35,352 nt of DNA from contig JAQVCU010000020.1 in the NCBI GenBank assembly GCA_028689635.1, positions 1 through 35,352 of the forward strand, in the 5' to 3' direction. Under the pieces are notes generated by a model. It made no database searches and had not been told where the DNA came from. It saw nothing but the letters and a program-made list of their open reading frames with translations. The translations under genes were made by a program, and so were the position numbers. This DNA is from Oscillospiraceae bacterium (GTDB taxonomy: Bacteria > Bacillota > Clostridia > Oscillospirales > Ruminococcaceae). Shown in pieces: positions 26,264 through 35,013 of the stretch (within the stretch, counting starts at the first letter, position 1; each line of letters opens with the position of its first letter).

Positions 26264-26780
26264 CCTTGGAGATCTTGTCGTGCCGGTGGCGGTGGTGTTT
26301 CTCTCCCTGTGGGGGCTGTTTCAAAAAGTCCCGGTGTTCGACTGCTTTTTGGAGGGCGCCGCCGGAGGGATCCGCACCGCTGTGCGCATTTTGCCCGCTC
26401 TTGTGGGCCTTATGACCGCCGTTTCCATGTTCAGGGCCTCCGGCGCCCTGGATGTGCTCACCTGGGCCCTGCGCCCCCTGGCCGGGCTGGCAGGTTTTCC
26501 GGAAGAGGCCATCCCCCTGGCCCTGCTGCGGCCCGTCTCCGGCAGCGGGGCTCTGGTGATCTTCGAAGATATCCTGGCAAACTGCGGCCCGGATAGCTTT
26601 GCCGGGCGGGTGGCCAGCGTCCTGCAGGGCTCCACCGAAACCACTTTTTATACCATTGCCGTTTATTACGGCGCGGTCAAGGTTTCCCGCACCCGCCATA
26701 CCCTGCCCGCCGCCGTCGTGGGGGATCTGACCGGGTTTATCGCCAGCGCCCTGCTGGTGCGCTTTTTCTTTGGCCCATAA
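26247..26780 (+). CDS. spmB: spore maturation protein SpmB
   Basis: The partner of SpmA, also a Gate-domain membrane protein, 177 residues. ATG 26247 follows GGGAGGGG and lies 17 bp inside the end of spmA, so translation is probably coupled. Recognisable segments are the EGAAGGIRTAVRILPALVGL helix region, LRPVSGSGALVIFEDI, a QGSTETTFYTIAVYYGAV motif typical of the family, and a C-terminal helix. Gene order spmA-spmB is conserved in spore formers. Confidence 0.93.
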   Translation: MGWTGSLGDLVVPVAVVFLSLWGLFQKVPVFDCFLEGAAGGIRTAVRILPALVGLMTAVSMFRASGALDVLTWALRPLAGLAGFPEEAIPLALLRPVSGSGALVIFEDILANCGPDSFAGRVASVLQGSTETTFYTIAVYYGAVKVSRTRHTLPAAVVGDLTGFIASALLVRFFFGP

Positions 26781-26785
26781 AGCGC

Positions 26786-26819
26786 AAAAAACACCGGCCA
26801 TGCGGTACATGGCCGGTGT
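26786..26819 (-). terminator. intrinsic terminator of the glg operon
   Basis: A 12-bp stem (26791-26802 with 26808-26819, loop CGGTA) is followed on the minus strand by six T residues. It lies 15 bp after the glgA stop codon. On the plus strand, where spmB ends, no T-run follows. Confidence 0.9.
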
Positions 26820-26833
26820 AAAACTATATCTCG

Positions 26834-28261
26834 TTACTTTTCAAGAAGTTTTTTGTACATGGCGATATATGCGGCGGCGGATTTTTTCCAGCTGAAATCG
26901 CACTGCATCCCGTGGGCCACGATATGGCGCCAGCCGTCCTTGTCACGATAGCTCTCCAGGGCCCGCTCCACAGCGCCCTGCATATCGTGGGCGTTGTAGC
27001 TTTGGAAAGTGAAGCCGTTGCCTTCCCCGCTCTCGTCGCCCATGTCGATGACCGAATCCTTCAGGCCGCCGGTGGCGCGTACCACAGGGATGGTGCCATA
27101 GCGCAGGGCCACCATCTGGGCAAGGCCGCAGGGCTCCGATTTAGAGGGCATGAGCAACACGTCGCCTCCGGCATAGAATTTGCGCGCCATGACCGGGATA
27201 AAGCCCTTGACAAAGCTCATGCGATCCGGATATTTTTTCTGCATCTCCGCAAAGAACTCTTCATAAAGGTAATCGCCGGAGCCCAGCACCGCCAGCTGGA
27301 TATCCTTTTGCAGCATATCCTCGCAGATGTACTTGACCAGATCCAGCCCCTTGTGGGAGACCAGCCGGGTCACCATGACCACCAGCATGCGCCCGTCATC
27401 CAGGGGCAGGCCCAATTCCTCCTGCAGCGCCTTTTTGTTCTCCCCTTTGGTATCGATATTCTCGGCGCTGTAAGGGTATTTCAGCGCCGGGTCGGTCTCC
27501 GGGTCATATACCTCGGTATCGATGCCGTTGAGGATGCCGCAGAGTTTAAACTGCCGCACCTTCAAAATGCGGTCAAGGCCGTGGGCATACCAGGGGTCAA
27601 GGATCTCTTCGGCATAGGTGGGGCTTACTGTGGTGATCATGTTGCACTGGTCGATGCCGCCCTTCATATAGTTGACGCAGCCGTCGTACTCCACGATCGG
27701 GGTGGCCCCTGCCGGAAGCCCCAGCACATCCGCCACCAGCTCCAGGCCGTATTTGCCCTGATACTGGATGTTGTGGATGGTGAGCACCGTTTTGATATCC
27801 CGGAACTTCTTTTCACCGCGGTAAAACAGGTTCAGATACACCGGCACCAGCGCGGTCTGCCAATCGTTGCAGTGGATGATCTCCGGCTCAAAATCGATAT
27901 GGCGAAGCATTTCCAGCACGGCCCGGGAAAAGAAGGCAAAGCGCTCGCCGTCGTCATAAAAGCCATAAATACCGGGGCGTTTGAAGTAGTACTCGTTATC
28001 CAGAAAATAATGGACAACTCCGTTGTAGGTCATCTCGAACACGCCGCAATACTGGGTGCGCCAGGCAACGCTGACGGAAAAGCTGGTGACATATTTCATC
28101 TGAGCCCGCATTTCCGGTTTGATGTCCCCGTACAGCGGCATCACCACCCGGCAGGCATGCATCCGTTTCCGGATGGCCTTGGGGAGAGAGCCCGCCACAT
28201 CCGCCAGGCCGCCGGATGCCGCAAATGGATAAACCTCACTGGCCGCGTATAAGATCTTCAT
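26834..28261 (-). CDS. glgA: glycogen synthase (ADP-glucose) GlgA
   Basis: A GT5 glycosyltransferase that extends alpha-1,4-glucan from ADP-glucose in the cytosol. The 475 residues have the GT-B layout: the N-terminal donor loop reads FAASGGLADV (13-22), HNIQYQGKYG, VSPTYAEEI, NGIDTEVYDP, VTRLVSHKGLD and the C-terminal PSKSEPCGLAQM, which carries the catalytic Glu. Residue 15, a lysine in the KxGGL motif of E. coli GlgA, is alanine here. ATG 28261 follows AAGGAGG. It is the last gene of glgB-glgC-glgD-glgA and is followed by the terminator. Confidence 0.96.
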   Translation of the reverse strand: MKILYAASEVYPFAASGGLADVAGSLPKAIRKRMHACRVVMPLYGDIKPEMRAQMKYVTSFSVSVAWRTQYCGVFEMTYNGVVHYFLDNEYYFKRPGIYGFYDDGERFAFFSRAVLEMLRHIDFEPEIIHCNDWQTALVPVYLNLFYRGEKKFRDIKTVLTIHNIQYQGKYGLELVADVLGLPAGATPIVEYDGCVNYMKGGIDQCNMITTVSPTYAEEILDPWYAHGLDRILKVRQFKLCGILNGIDTEVYDPETDPALKYPYSAENIDTKGENKKALQEELGLPLDDGRMLVVMVTRLVSHKGLDLVKYICEDMLQKDIQLAVLGSGDYLYEEFFAEMQKKYPDRMSFVKGFIPVMARKFYAGGDVLLMPSKSEPCGLAQMVALRYGTIPVVRATGGLKDSVIDMGDESGEGNGFTFQSYNAHDMQGAVERALESYRDKDGWRHIVAHGMQCDFSWKKSAAAYIAMYKKLLEK

Positions 28262-28309
28262 AAGGTGCCTCCTTCATAATGCCCGCGCAGAAAAAGCGGT
28301 ACTGGCCGT

Positions 28310-29434
28310 TTATACCATGCTGCCCTTGGCAATGTACAGCGGATAGGTAACGTATCCCATGAGGGTTCTGGTGTCGCGCACCGTCACATCCTTATCGGCA
28401 ACGACATAATCCATGCTGGCCCCGTCGCCGATGACCGTCCCCTGCATCAAGATGCAGTTTTTGATCTTGGCGCCGCGCCCCACCTTAACTCCGCGGAAAA
28501 GGATGGAATTTTCCACCTCGCCCTCGATGATACAGCCGTCCGCCAGCAGAGAATTGGTCACTTTGGCGGCAAGGCCATATTTGACCGGCACCTCATCGCG
28601 CACCTTGGTACGCACCGGGCGCAGGGGCGGGAACAGTTCCGAGCGGATATCCGCGTGGAGCAGGCTCATGTTGGCTTCATAGTAGGAATTAAGGTTGTTG
28701 ATGCGCACGATATATTTGTCAAATTCGTAGGCGCAGATATTGATCTTATCTTTCTGCGCCACCAGTACATCCCGGCGGAAACTCAGCTGGTTGCGGCTGC
28801 GCCCGTCCATGATGATCTTTTCCAGCAATTCCTTTTCAATGACCGCGATATCCATATATACGTTCTGTACGCCGGAGGCCATTGGGTTGATGCGCACATC
28901 GCACACCCGGTTGTTCACGTCCATTTCCAAAAGGGTGATATCGTGGCTCACATCCGCCGTCACCGCCTGCTGGCTATACAGCAGCGTGATCTGCGCCCCG
29001 GATTCCGCATGGCAGCGGATGACCTTTTTCAGGTCGATGTTGGCCACGACGTCGCAGTCGGAAATGACCACATATTTGGCGCTGGAACGCTGGATATAGC
29101 CGATGATATTGGCCAATGCGTCCAGCCGCCCGCGGTAGACGCCGGTGGAACCGGCGCTGGCATAGGGCGGCAACAGGCACAGCCCGCCGCGTTTTCTGGC
29201 CAGATCCCATTCCCGGCCGCTGCCCAGATGATCCATCAGGGATTGATAATTGCTTTTGGTGATGACGCCGACCTCCTGAATGCCGGAATTCACCATGTTG
29301 GAAAGCGCAAAATCCACCAGGCGGTAGCGCCCGCCAAAGGGGATGGAGGCCATGGTGCGGTGGTTGGTCAACTCCCCCATATAGTCGTCATGCATATTGG
29401 AAAAAATAATGCCGATCGCACTGCTGTCCATCAT
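28310..29434 (-). CDS. glgD: glucose-1-phosphate adenylyltransferase regulatory subunit GlgD
   Basis: A GlgC paralogue that in Firmicutes associates with GlgC and raises its activity, with little catalysis alone. ATG 29434 overlaps the glgC stop by 4 bp; ATG 29431 is equally possible. The 374 residues keep the fold ([34 protein letters not shown], a left-handed beta-helix C-terminus with [15 protein letters not shown]), but the N-terminal pyrophosphorylase loop GGxGxRL of GlgC is replaced by [12 protein letters not shown]. That loss of the nucleotide loop is what marks GlgD. Confidence 0.94.
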   Translation of the reverse strand: MMDSSAIGIIFSNMHDDYMGELTNHRTMASIPFGGRYRLVDFALSNMVNSGIQEVGVITKSNYQSLMDHLGSGREWDLARKRGGLCLLPPYASAGSTGVYRGRLDALANIIGYIQRSSAKYVVISDCDVVANIDLKKVIRCHAESGAQITLLYSQQAVTADVSHDITLLEMDVNNRVCDVRINPMASGVQNVYMDIAVIEKELLEKIIMDGRSRNQLSFRRDVLVAQKDKINICAYEFDKYIVRINNLNSYYEANMSLLHADIRSELFPPLRPVRTKVRDEVPVKYGLAAKVTNSLLADGCIIEGEVENSILFRGVKVGRGAKIKNCILMQGTVIGDGASMDYVVADKDVTVRDTRTLMGYVTYPLYIAKGSMV

Positions 29435-30654
29435 AACGCAAGCACCTCCTGTTCGGGAACATCCCGCTCCACCATCGCTTTGGGCGGGATCACCGCTCCA
29501 TCGCCCACCTTGATGTGGCTGCCGATGACCGCGATGCCCCATTTGGATTTATCGCTGGTTTCCTCCGGCCGGGAACCGACCTTGGCGCCTTCGCCGATGA
29601 CCGAATTCTCCGCCACAATGGAGTACTCCACCACAGCGCCCTTGCGGATAACGGTGCCGGGCATGATGATGCTGTCGCGCACTTCAGCGCCCTCTTCGAT
29701 GATGACCCCAGCAAAGAGCACGGAAAAATCGACCTCTCCGTCGATCACGCAGCCCTCGGTGACCATAGAATTCTGCACCAGGGCGTTCACGCCGGTATAG
29801 TGGGGCGGCATCACCGGGTTTCGGGAATAGATCTTCCAGGCCGGGTCGTACAGAGAGAGGGGGACATAGGGGTTCAGCAGATCCATATTCGCCTCCCAGA
29901 GGCTGTCGATGGTGCCGACGTCCTTCCAGTAGCCGCTAAAGGAATAGGCGTACATCTTTTCCCCCGCCGCCAGCATGTTGGGAATGATGTTTTTGCCAAA
30001 ATCGTTGGAGGAGCCAGAATCCTTGGCGTCCGCCTCCATATATTCCTTCAGTTTTTTCCAGGTGAAGATATAAATGCCCATGGAAGCGAGGTTGCTTTTG
30101 GGCTGCTTGGGCTTTTCTTCAAACTCATACACGCGGCCGTCCGGCTCGCAATTCATAATGCCGAAGCGCGAGGCTTCCTCCATGGATACCTCCAGCACCG
30201 CGATGGTGCAGTCCGCCCCCCGCTCCTTGTGATATTCCAGCATCCGGGCATAATCCATCTTGTACACGTGGTCGCCGGAGAGGATCAGCACATATTCCGG
30301 ATCGTAGCGTTCAATAAACGGCGTGTTCTGATAAATGGCGTTGGCCGTGCCTTTATACCAGTCGGAGCCGGAGCTTTTCTGGTAGGGCGGCAGTACAAAG
30401 ACGCCGCCGTCCTGACGGTCCAGATCCCAGGGCTGCCCGCTGCCGATATACTCGTTCAGCACCAGCGGCTGGTACTGGGTCAGCACGCCCACAGTATCGA
30501 TCCCCGAATTCACGCAGTTGGAAAGCGGAAAATCGATGATGCGGTACTTGCCCCCGTAGGGAAGCGCCGGTTTTGCAAGGTTTTTGGTCAGGGTGTATAA
30601 ACGGCTGCCTTGCCCTCCTGCCAAAAGCATTGCGATCCATTCCTTTTTCCTCAC
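29431..30654 (-). CDS. glgC: glucose-1-phosphate adenylyltransferase GlgC
   Basis: It makes ADP-glucose from glucose-1-phosphate and ATP, the regulated step of glycogen synthesis. The start is GTG 30654, with GGAGG seven bases upstream. The 407 residues contain the nucleotide loop [12 protein letters not shown] (12-23), [18 protein letters not shown], the substrate segment [11 protein letters not shown] and [10 protein letters not shown], then a beta-helix C-terminal domain ([17 protein letters not shown]). It sits 32 bp after glgB and overlaps glgD by 4 bp. Confidence 0.97.
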   Translation of the reverse strand: MRKKEWIAMLLAGGQGSRLYTLTKNLAKPALPYGGKYRIIDFPLSNCVNSGIDTVGVLTQYQPLVLNEYIGSGQPWDLDRQDGGVFVLPPYQKSSGSDWYKGTANAIYQNTPFIERYDPEYVLILSGDHVYKMDYARMLEYHKERGADCTIAVLEVSMEEASRFGIMNCEPDGRVYEFEEKPKQPKSNLASMGIYIFTWKKLKEYMEADAKDSGSSNDFGKNIIPNMLAAGEKMYAYSFSGYWKDVGTIDSLWEANMDLLNPYVPLSLYDPAWKIYSRNPVMPPHYTGVNALVQNSMVTEGCVIDGEVDFSVLFAGVIIEEGAEVRDSIIMPGTVIRKGAVVEYSIVAENSVIGEGAKVGSRPEETSDKSKWGIAVIGSHIKVGDGAVIPPKAMVERDVPEQEVLAL

Positions 30655-30686
30655 AATAATTCCTCCCCGTATGGGTTAATATCAGT

Positions 30687-32621
30687 TTATTTTGCGGGCG
30701 CTGCGGCGGTTTTCCCGCCCTTTGGCACCTTGAGCTCCCGATAGGAAAAATACAAAACCGAAAGCGGCGGGAGCGTCAGTTCCACCGATTGTTCAAATCC
30801 GTGGGCCGGCAGCTCCTGGGTGCGTACCTCGCCGTTGGTGATACCGGTGCCGCCGAAGGCCCCGCTGTCGGAATTGAACACTTCCTTGTATTTTCCCCAG
30901 CCGGGGACTCCGATCACATAATGTTCCCGAAGCACAGGGCAGAAGTTGCACACCACCGTGATGGGCACCCCAGCTTCATCCATGCGCTGAAAGGCGATGA
31001 CGCTCTGAGAGCTGTCATCGTGGGAGAGCCATCGGAACCCTTCCCAACTATCCTCCACCTGCCACAGGGGCGGGGTCTTCAGATAGAAGCTGTTGAGCTG
31101 CCGGAAAAACTCCTGCAGCTGGCTGTGCTTTTCATAGTCCAGCAGCAGCCAGTCCAGCTCCTGCTCGTAATTCCACTCGATGAACTGCCCGAGCTCCGCC
31201 CCCATGAAGGAAAGCTTTTTGCCCGGATGGGCCATCATGTAGCCCATGAAAGCGCGCACACCGGCAAATTTGTGCCAATATTCCCCCGGCATCTTGCTGA
31301 TGAGGGAACATTTTCCGTGCACCACCTCGTCATGGGAGACCGGCAGGATATAGTTTTCAGAGAAAGCGTACATCATGCTGAAGGTGATCTTATCGTGGTT
31401 GTAGGCCCGGTAAAGGGGGTCCATGGAAACATAGGAAAGCATGTCGTTCATCCAGCCCATGTTCCATTTGAAATTGAAGCCCAGGCCCCCCACCTGCGGG
31501 GGCTTGGTCACCAGTGGCCACGCGGTGGATTCCTCCGCGATCATCATCACGCCGGGGATCTCTGTCAGCACCGCCGAATTGAGCCTTTTCAGCAGCTCCA
31601 CCGCCTCCAGGTTCTCCTTGCCGCCGTTGACGTTGGGGCTCCATTCCCACGCCTCGCGCCCGTAATCCAGATACAGCATGGAGGCCACCGCGTCTACGCG
31701 GATGCCGTCGATGTGATACTGCTCCAGCCAGAACATAGCGGAGGAGATCAGAAAGCTTTGCACTTCACCGCGGCCAAAATCGAACACCCGGGTGCCCCAC
31801 TGCTGGTGCTCCCGTTTCTGGACGTCGGCGTATTCGTAGCAGAAACCGCCGTCAAACTCGTAAAGGCCGTGGGCATCCTTGGGAAAATGGGCGGGGACCC
31901 AATCCATGATAACGCCGATCCCCTCCCGGTGCAGCCGGTCGACAAATTCCATAAAGCCTTTCGGCTCCCCATAGCGGGAGGTAGGGGCAAAATAGCCGGT
32001 CACCTGATAGCCCCAGGAGCCGTCGTAGGGGTGTTCCATCACCGGCATCAGTTCCACGTGGGTATAACCCATTTCCTTAACATAGGGGGCCAGTTCGGCG
32101 GCAAGGCTCCCGTAATCGAAATAATTTCCGTCGGCATACCGCCTCCAGGAACCGAGATGCACCTCGTAGATGTTCATGGGCTGCGCCGTCATATTGACCG
32201 TCCGGCGACGCTCCATCCAGCCGGCGTCCTGCCAGTCGTGACACCGCAGGCTGTAGACTTTGGAAGCCGTCCCCGGCCTCGTCTCGGCGTGGAAGGCATA
32301 AGGATCCGCCTTCATGATCACGTCCCCGCCCTCGGTCTCGATGGCAAATTTGTATGTATCGAACTGTTGGATCCCAGGGATATGGCATTCCCATACGCCG
32401 GCGTCCGACAGCTTTTCCATGGGGTTTTTCCCGGGAATCCATCCATTAAAATCCCCCACCACAGAAACAGCCCGCGCATGGGGAGCCCAAGTGCGAAAAA
32501 CCGTTTTGGAACCGCGTCCGCCCGCCGCCGCATGAGCGCCCAAAAATTCATAGGCTTTAAAATTCATGCCCCGGTGAAACAGCTCCAGCCCAATCTCGTC
32601 TTTCGTTTTTTTGTTTTCCAT
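30687..32621 (-). CDS. glgB: 1,4-alpha-glucan branching enzyme GlgB
   Basis: A GH13 enzyme that cuts alpha-1,4 chains and rejoins them as alpha-1,6 branches. ATG 32621 follows AGGAGG. The 644 residues have an N-terminal CBM48 domain (about 20-115, FRTWAPHARAVSVVGDFNGW), the catalytic barrel with the nucleophile D310 in GIRVDAVASML and the acid/base E363 in MIAEEST, the HDEVVHGK motif, and a C-terminal beta domain ending in FSYREL. The 53-residue spacing between the two catalytic residues equals that in E. coli GlgB. It is the first gene of the glycogen operon. Confidence 0.97.
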   Translation of the reverse strand: MENKKTKDEIGLELFHRGMNFKAYEFLGAHAAAGGRGSKTVFRTWAPHARAVSVVGDFNGWIPGKNPMEKLSDAGVWECHIPGIQQFDTYKFAIETEGGDVIMKADPYAFHAETRPGTASKVYSLRCHDWQDAGWMERRRTVNMTAQPMNIYEVHLGSWRRYADGNYFDYGSLAAELAPYVKEMGYTHVELMPVMEHPYDGSWGYQVTGYFAPTSRYGEPKGFMEFVDRLHREGIGVIMDWVPAHFPKDAHGLYEFDGGFCYEYADVQKREHQQWGTRVFDFGRGEVQSFLISSAMFWLEQYHIDGIRVDAVASMLYLDYGREAWEWSPNVNGGKENLEAVELLKRLNSAVLTEIPGVMMIAEESTAWPLVTKPPQVGGLGFNFKWNMGWMNDMLSYVSMDPLYRAYNHDKITFSMMYAFSENYILPVSHDEVVHGKCSLISKMPGEYWHKFAGVRAFMGYMMAHPGKKLSFMGAELGQFIEWNYEQELDWLLLDYEKHSQLQEFFRQLNSFYLKTPPLWQVEDSWEGFRWLSHDDSSQSVIAFQRMDEAGVPITVVCNFCPVLREHYVIGVPGWGKYKEVFNSDSGAFGGTGITNGEVRTQELPAHGFEQSVELTLPPLSVLYFSYRELKVPKGGKTAAAPAK

Positions 32622-32649
32622 GACGCGTCACCTCCTGTGTTCTGTTTTT

Positions 32650-32678
32650 ATCATACCAAGATTTACACTGTTTTGCAA
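32650..32678 (-). promoter_or_regulatory. sigma-A promoter of the glg operon
   Basis: Minus strand: TTGCAA (32678-32673), a 17-bp spacer ending in TGG, and TATGAT (32655-32650), giving an extended -10. The start site would be near 32643, about 22 bases before the glgB start. Confidence 0.85.
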
Positions 32679-32682
32679 TAGT

Positions 32683-32748
32683 TTATTGTGTAAAACTTTC
32701 ATTTATTGTAAATCAAATTTACGAGAATTTGTACATTTTGCACAATAA
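32683..32748. promoter_or_regulatory. nested dyad upstream of the glg promoter
   Basis: TTATTGTGTAAAA (32683-32695) and TTTTGCACAATAA (32736-32748) form an inverted repeat with one mismatch in 13. Centred between them is a perfect palindrome, GTAAAT-CAA-ATTTAC (32708-32722). The motif TATTG-(TG)-YAAAA recurs in this stretch. It ends just upstream of the -35 and looks like paired binding sites for a regulator. Confidence 0.55.
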
Positions 32749-32922
32749 CGTTGCGTATTGGAAGCCATCCGTAAAATCCATTTTTCTCGGCCGCCCAACG
32801 CTCGAAGGGCATTCTACCATATTTTCCCTGTCGAAATGCGTCAGAAACGGGGCGGGATGGCCGGTTTTTTAAATCCCCAGGCACCGTGTTTTTTGCCCCG
32901 GCAGAAAAGGCGAAAAACGCAG

Positions 32923-32948
32923 AGCCCCCGCCTTTTAAGGCGGGGGCT
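32923..32948. terminator. hairpin terminator after the M81 gene
   Basis: A 12-bp stem AGCCCCCGCCTT/AAGGCGGGGGCT with a 2-base loop (more likely a 4-6-base loop in RNA). On the minus strand a T-run (GTTTTT) follows after a short delay, and on the plus strand TTTT follows at once. It lies 21 bp past the M81 stop codon. Confidence 0.7.
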
Positions 32949-32968
32949 TTTGAGGATGTCATGCCGGA

Positions 32969-34420
32969 TCAATAAAATTTCTTATCCACCGGATAGATGG
33001 GGCGGAAAATAGTTTTATAGGGCAGCTCCTCCGTATACTGATAGGTCATGCCGGGGGTCAGGGACATGATGCTCAGCCCCGCCAGCTTTTCTTCCTCGGT
33101 ATACAGATAACCCTGTTTTACCACGATGATGTCGTAATCGGTATAATCCAGCCCAGAGGCCTTAAACTGCTGGACCTCCCGGTAGGCGTTGTTCTTGTTG
33201 GTAACGGTCAAATCGAGGTCGCGGCCGTCGATGGTAATGGTCACCGCATCGCCGATCTTTCTGGGGAAGGCATAGAAGCTGTTGTGGTCGCCAATCGCCT
33301 TGATGACGCCGGTAAGGCTGATGGGGCGGCTGTCCCCGTCAATGCCCACGCCCACGGTGAAAGCAACGTGATCCCCTTCGTGAAAACGCAGAAGGTAATC
33401 GCACAGCGGCGCGTCAAAAATGCTGGCGATCAGCACCTTTTTGCCATTGTAATCCTTCCTGTCCAAAAACTGCTGAAGCACAAAGGTGTTGTGGCCCAGG
33501 GCGCCAGCCGTTACGTTATCACCGGCGTCGGTCAAAAACACCGGGTGTTTCGCCGTCTCAAAGGCCTCGGCGATGGCCGCCTGCGGATCCTGCGCGTAAC
33601 CGGTGAAATGGAATTCCTCGCGTTTGGCGAAGATATAATCCGCCAGCGCTTTGGCGGTACGCCCAGCTTTCTCCTGATATTTTTCCTCGGTGGGAACCAC
33701 GGAGACGGCAGCGCAGCACAGGGGGCTGTCCGCCCAGGCATAGCCCACATGGAAGCAGGCGCTCATGATGCCCTCTTCCTGCTCTGTCTCGTTAAGCTTT
33801 TTGTTGATGGTGGCCAGGGGCTCGTCCGCGGAAACGCAGCGTTCCCCGCCGATGAGGATCGGCACGCGGGCATACTCCGGCTCGATGTGCCTCGGGTGCT
33901 GCAGCAGGTCAATGAGCATTTTCGCCGTAATGCGATGGGCTTCCTGTCGGTCAAAATGCGGGGATTCCCGGAAGGTACGCACCACCTGCACCATGTCGCA
34001 GAGGCGTTTGGAAAGGTTGCCGTGGGGGTCCATGCACACCGCCATGGGGATATCCGGCCCCAAAATGCCGCGCACCTTCTCCACAATGTCGTGTTCGGCG
34101 GAATCGCCATAAAGATCCACCACATGGCTGGCGCCGTGCAGGAAGAAAAATACGCCGTCGATCTCGTCCTTATGCGCCTGAGCGGCGTCGGTAAAATGTT
34201 TGAGGATAAAATCGTAAGCGGATCTCGCCACATAGCCGCGGGCCCCGCCGCTGGCAAAAATGGAAGGGATCAGCTCGATGCCAGCCTGCTCAAAAAGATC
34301 CCGGGAATACATCCGGTCCAGCATCTGTTCGCCGTAAAAGATCTCGAACTCCTCCAGCTGCTCCTCATAGGGGCACAGCATATTGGATTCGGCCGTCATG
34401 GAACCTACCAATACTTTCAT
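32969..34420 (-). CDS. M81-family metallopeptidase (MlrC-like)
   Basis: A 483-residue zinc peptidase-like protein of the MlrC family, named after the enzyme that degrades linearised microcystin fragments; in most bacteria the substrate is unknown. ATG 34420 (MKVLVGSMTAESN) has AAAGGAG eight bases upstream; the TTG at 34426 is too close to it. Family motifs are visible: GSMTAESN at the N-terminus, FFFLHGASH (91-99), MDPHGN (130-135), RESPHFD, and a C-terminal domain beginning DAGDNVTAGALG from D298. The conserved Asp/His residues in these motifs bind the metal. No signal peptide is seen. It is monocistronic, with a promoter about 190 bp upstream and two catabolite-type operator candidates. Confidence 0.9.
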   Translation of the reverse strand: MKVLVGSMTAESNMLCPYEEQLEEFEIFYGEQMLDRMYSRDLFEQAGIELIPSIFASGGARGYVARSAYDFILKHFTDAAQAHKDEIDGVFFFLHGASHVVDLYGDSAEHDIVEKVRGILGPDIPMAVCMDPHGNLSKRLCDMVQVVRTFRESPHFDRQEAHRITAKMLIDLLQHPRHIEPEYARVPILIGGERCVSADEPLATINKKLNETEQEEGIMSACFHVGYAWADSPLCCAAVSVVPTEEKYQEKAGRTAKALADYIFAKREEFHFTGYAQDPQAAIAEAFETAKHPVFLTDAGDNVTAGALGHNTFVLQQFLDRKDYNGKKVLIASIFDAPLCDYLLRFHEGDHVAFTVGVGIDGDSRPISLTGVIKAIGDHNSFYAFPRKIGDAVTITIDGRDLDLTVTNKNNAYREVQQFKASGLDYTDYDIIVVKQGYLYTEEEKLAGLSIMSLTPGMTYQYTEELPYKTIFRPIYPVDKKFY

Positions 34421-34440
34421 TTCCAATTCTCCTTTGCAAT

Positions 34441-34456
34441 ATAAAAACGTTTACAT
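34441..34456 (-). promoter_or_regulatory. cre-like operator in the M81 leader
   Basis: Minus strand ATGTAAACGTTTTTAT agrees with the Gram-positive cre consensus WTGNNARCGNWWWCAW at 15 of 16 positions. It lies just upstream of the ribosome site and downstream of the predicted promoter, a position that would block elongation or initiation. Confidence 0.6.
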
Positions 34457-34611
34457 TTTTTGCCCAAAAAACCGCTCTTTTCAGGTTCGGGCCACAGCGG
34501 CTCCTCTTCGGCACAAAAAATACCGGATCGGGCCGTTTTCCCATCTGCGCGGCAAAACCGTCTCCCCACAAAGGGGCCCCGCAGAGCGCGCAGTACAGGC
34601 CTGTTTTGTTT

Positions 34612-34640
34612 ATTATCCGACGAATCGCCGGGAATGTCAA
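34612..34640 (-). promoter_or_regulatory. sigma-A promoter of the M81 gene
   Basis: Minus strand: a perfect TTGACA (34640-34635), a 17-bp spacer and GATAAT (34617-34612). The leader to the start codon would be about 185 bases. Confidence 0.8.
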
Positions 34641-34655
34641 TGAAAACGATTTAAT
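34640..34655. promoter_or_regulatory. cre-like operator abutting the M81 -35
   Basis: Plus strand ATGAAAACGATTTAAT matches WTGNNARCGNWWWCAW at 15 of 16 positions. It touches the first base of the -35. Its minus-strand CGTTTTCA is shared with the operator candidate upstream of the isomerase gene (1528-1545). Confidence 0.55.
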
Positions 34656-34871
34656 TTTTTGCTAAAAAAACCTCCGCCAGTGTTTTGCAACGTTTCCCAG
34701 GCGGGCGCGGCGGCAAACTGCCCTTGCCGGGTCTCGCTGTTCAGCCCCTTTGCCGGTTTTTCGCCCATCTTGATCGCGATCCGGCGGATCAACCCGAGTT
34801 TTCAAAGACGCTGTCCGCCAGAGGACGCAGCGTGCCTTCCCCGGAGAAAACAAAAAGGGCTGCCCCGAGGG

Positions 34872-34911
34872 TTAAGCCCCATAGGTACATTTTGTGACCT
34901 ATGGGGCTTAA
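34872..34911. repeat. perfect 15-bp inverted repeat with 10-base loop
   Basis: TTAAGCCCCATAGGT (34872-34886) pairs with ACCTATGGGGCTTAA (34897-34911). No T-tract follows directly on either strand. It lies in the non-coding region near the SLH remnant and may be part of a dispersed repeat. Confidence 0.8.
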
Positions 34912-34925
34912 TGTCGGTAGGGGGG

Positions 34926-34960
34926 CAAAAAAAGCGGTGAGAACACAAGTTCCCACCGCT
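34926..34960 (-). terminator. intrinsic terminator of the SLH-domain gene
   Basis: On the minus strand a 12-bp stem with one mismatch (34960-34949 with 34944-34933, 4-base loop) is followed by seven T residues. It lies about 54 bp after the SLH stop codon. Confidence 0.88.
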
Positions 34961-35013
34961 CTTTGATTCGAGTAAAACTGCTAAAAGTCCAACTTCTGTC
35001 CGTGCCTCGGCTA

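Larger units (their letters stand above)
32622..32968. other. intergenic region between the M81 gene and glgB
   Basis: This 347-bp stretch is markedly AT-rich over 32640-32760, where it holds the glgB promoter and dyad repeats, and GC-rich near 32920, where it holds a terminator. I see no gene in 32760-32920. Confidence 0.7.
34421..35013. other. non-coding region between the M81 gene and the SLH remnant
   Basis: This 593-bp stretch contains the M81 leader and promoter with two operator candidates, then about 215 bp (34656-34871) in which I see no gene or clear element, then a 15-bp palindrome and the terminator of the SLH remnant. Short open frames here lack ribosome sites. Confidence 0.65.

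Noticed and set aside
30789-32681. A 630-codon plus-strand open frame
   Set aside because: Antisense to glgB with a His/Val-rich translation typical of shadow frames.
32699-32962. A minus-strand gene of 87 codons upstream of glgB
   Set aside because: It runs over the terminator stem and the AT-rich operator region, has no ribosome site and no recognisable protein sequence.
34659-34940. A small plus-strand gene of about 93 codons
   Set aside because: It begins at a TTG without a ribosome site, and its end is just the translated palindrome at 34872-34911. No family resemblance.
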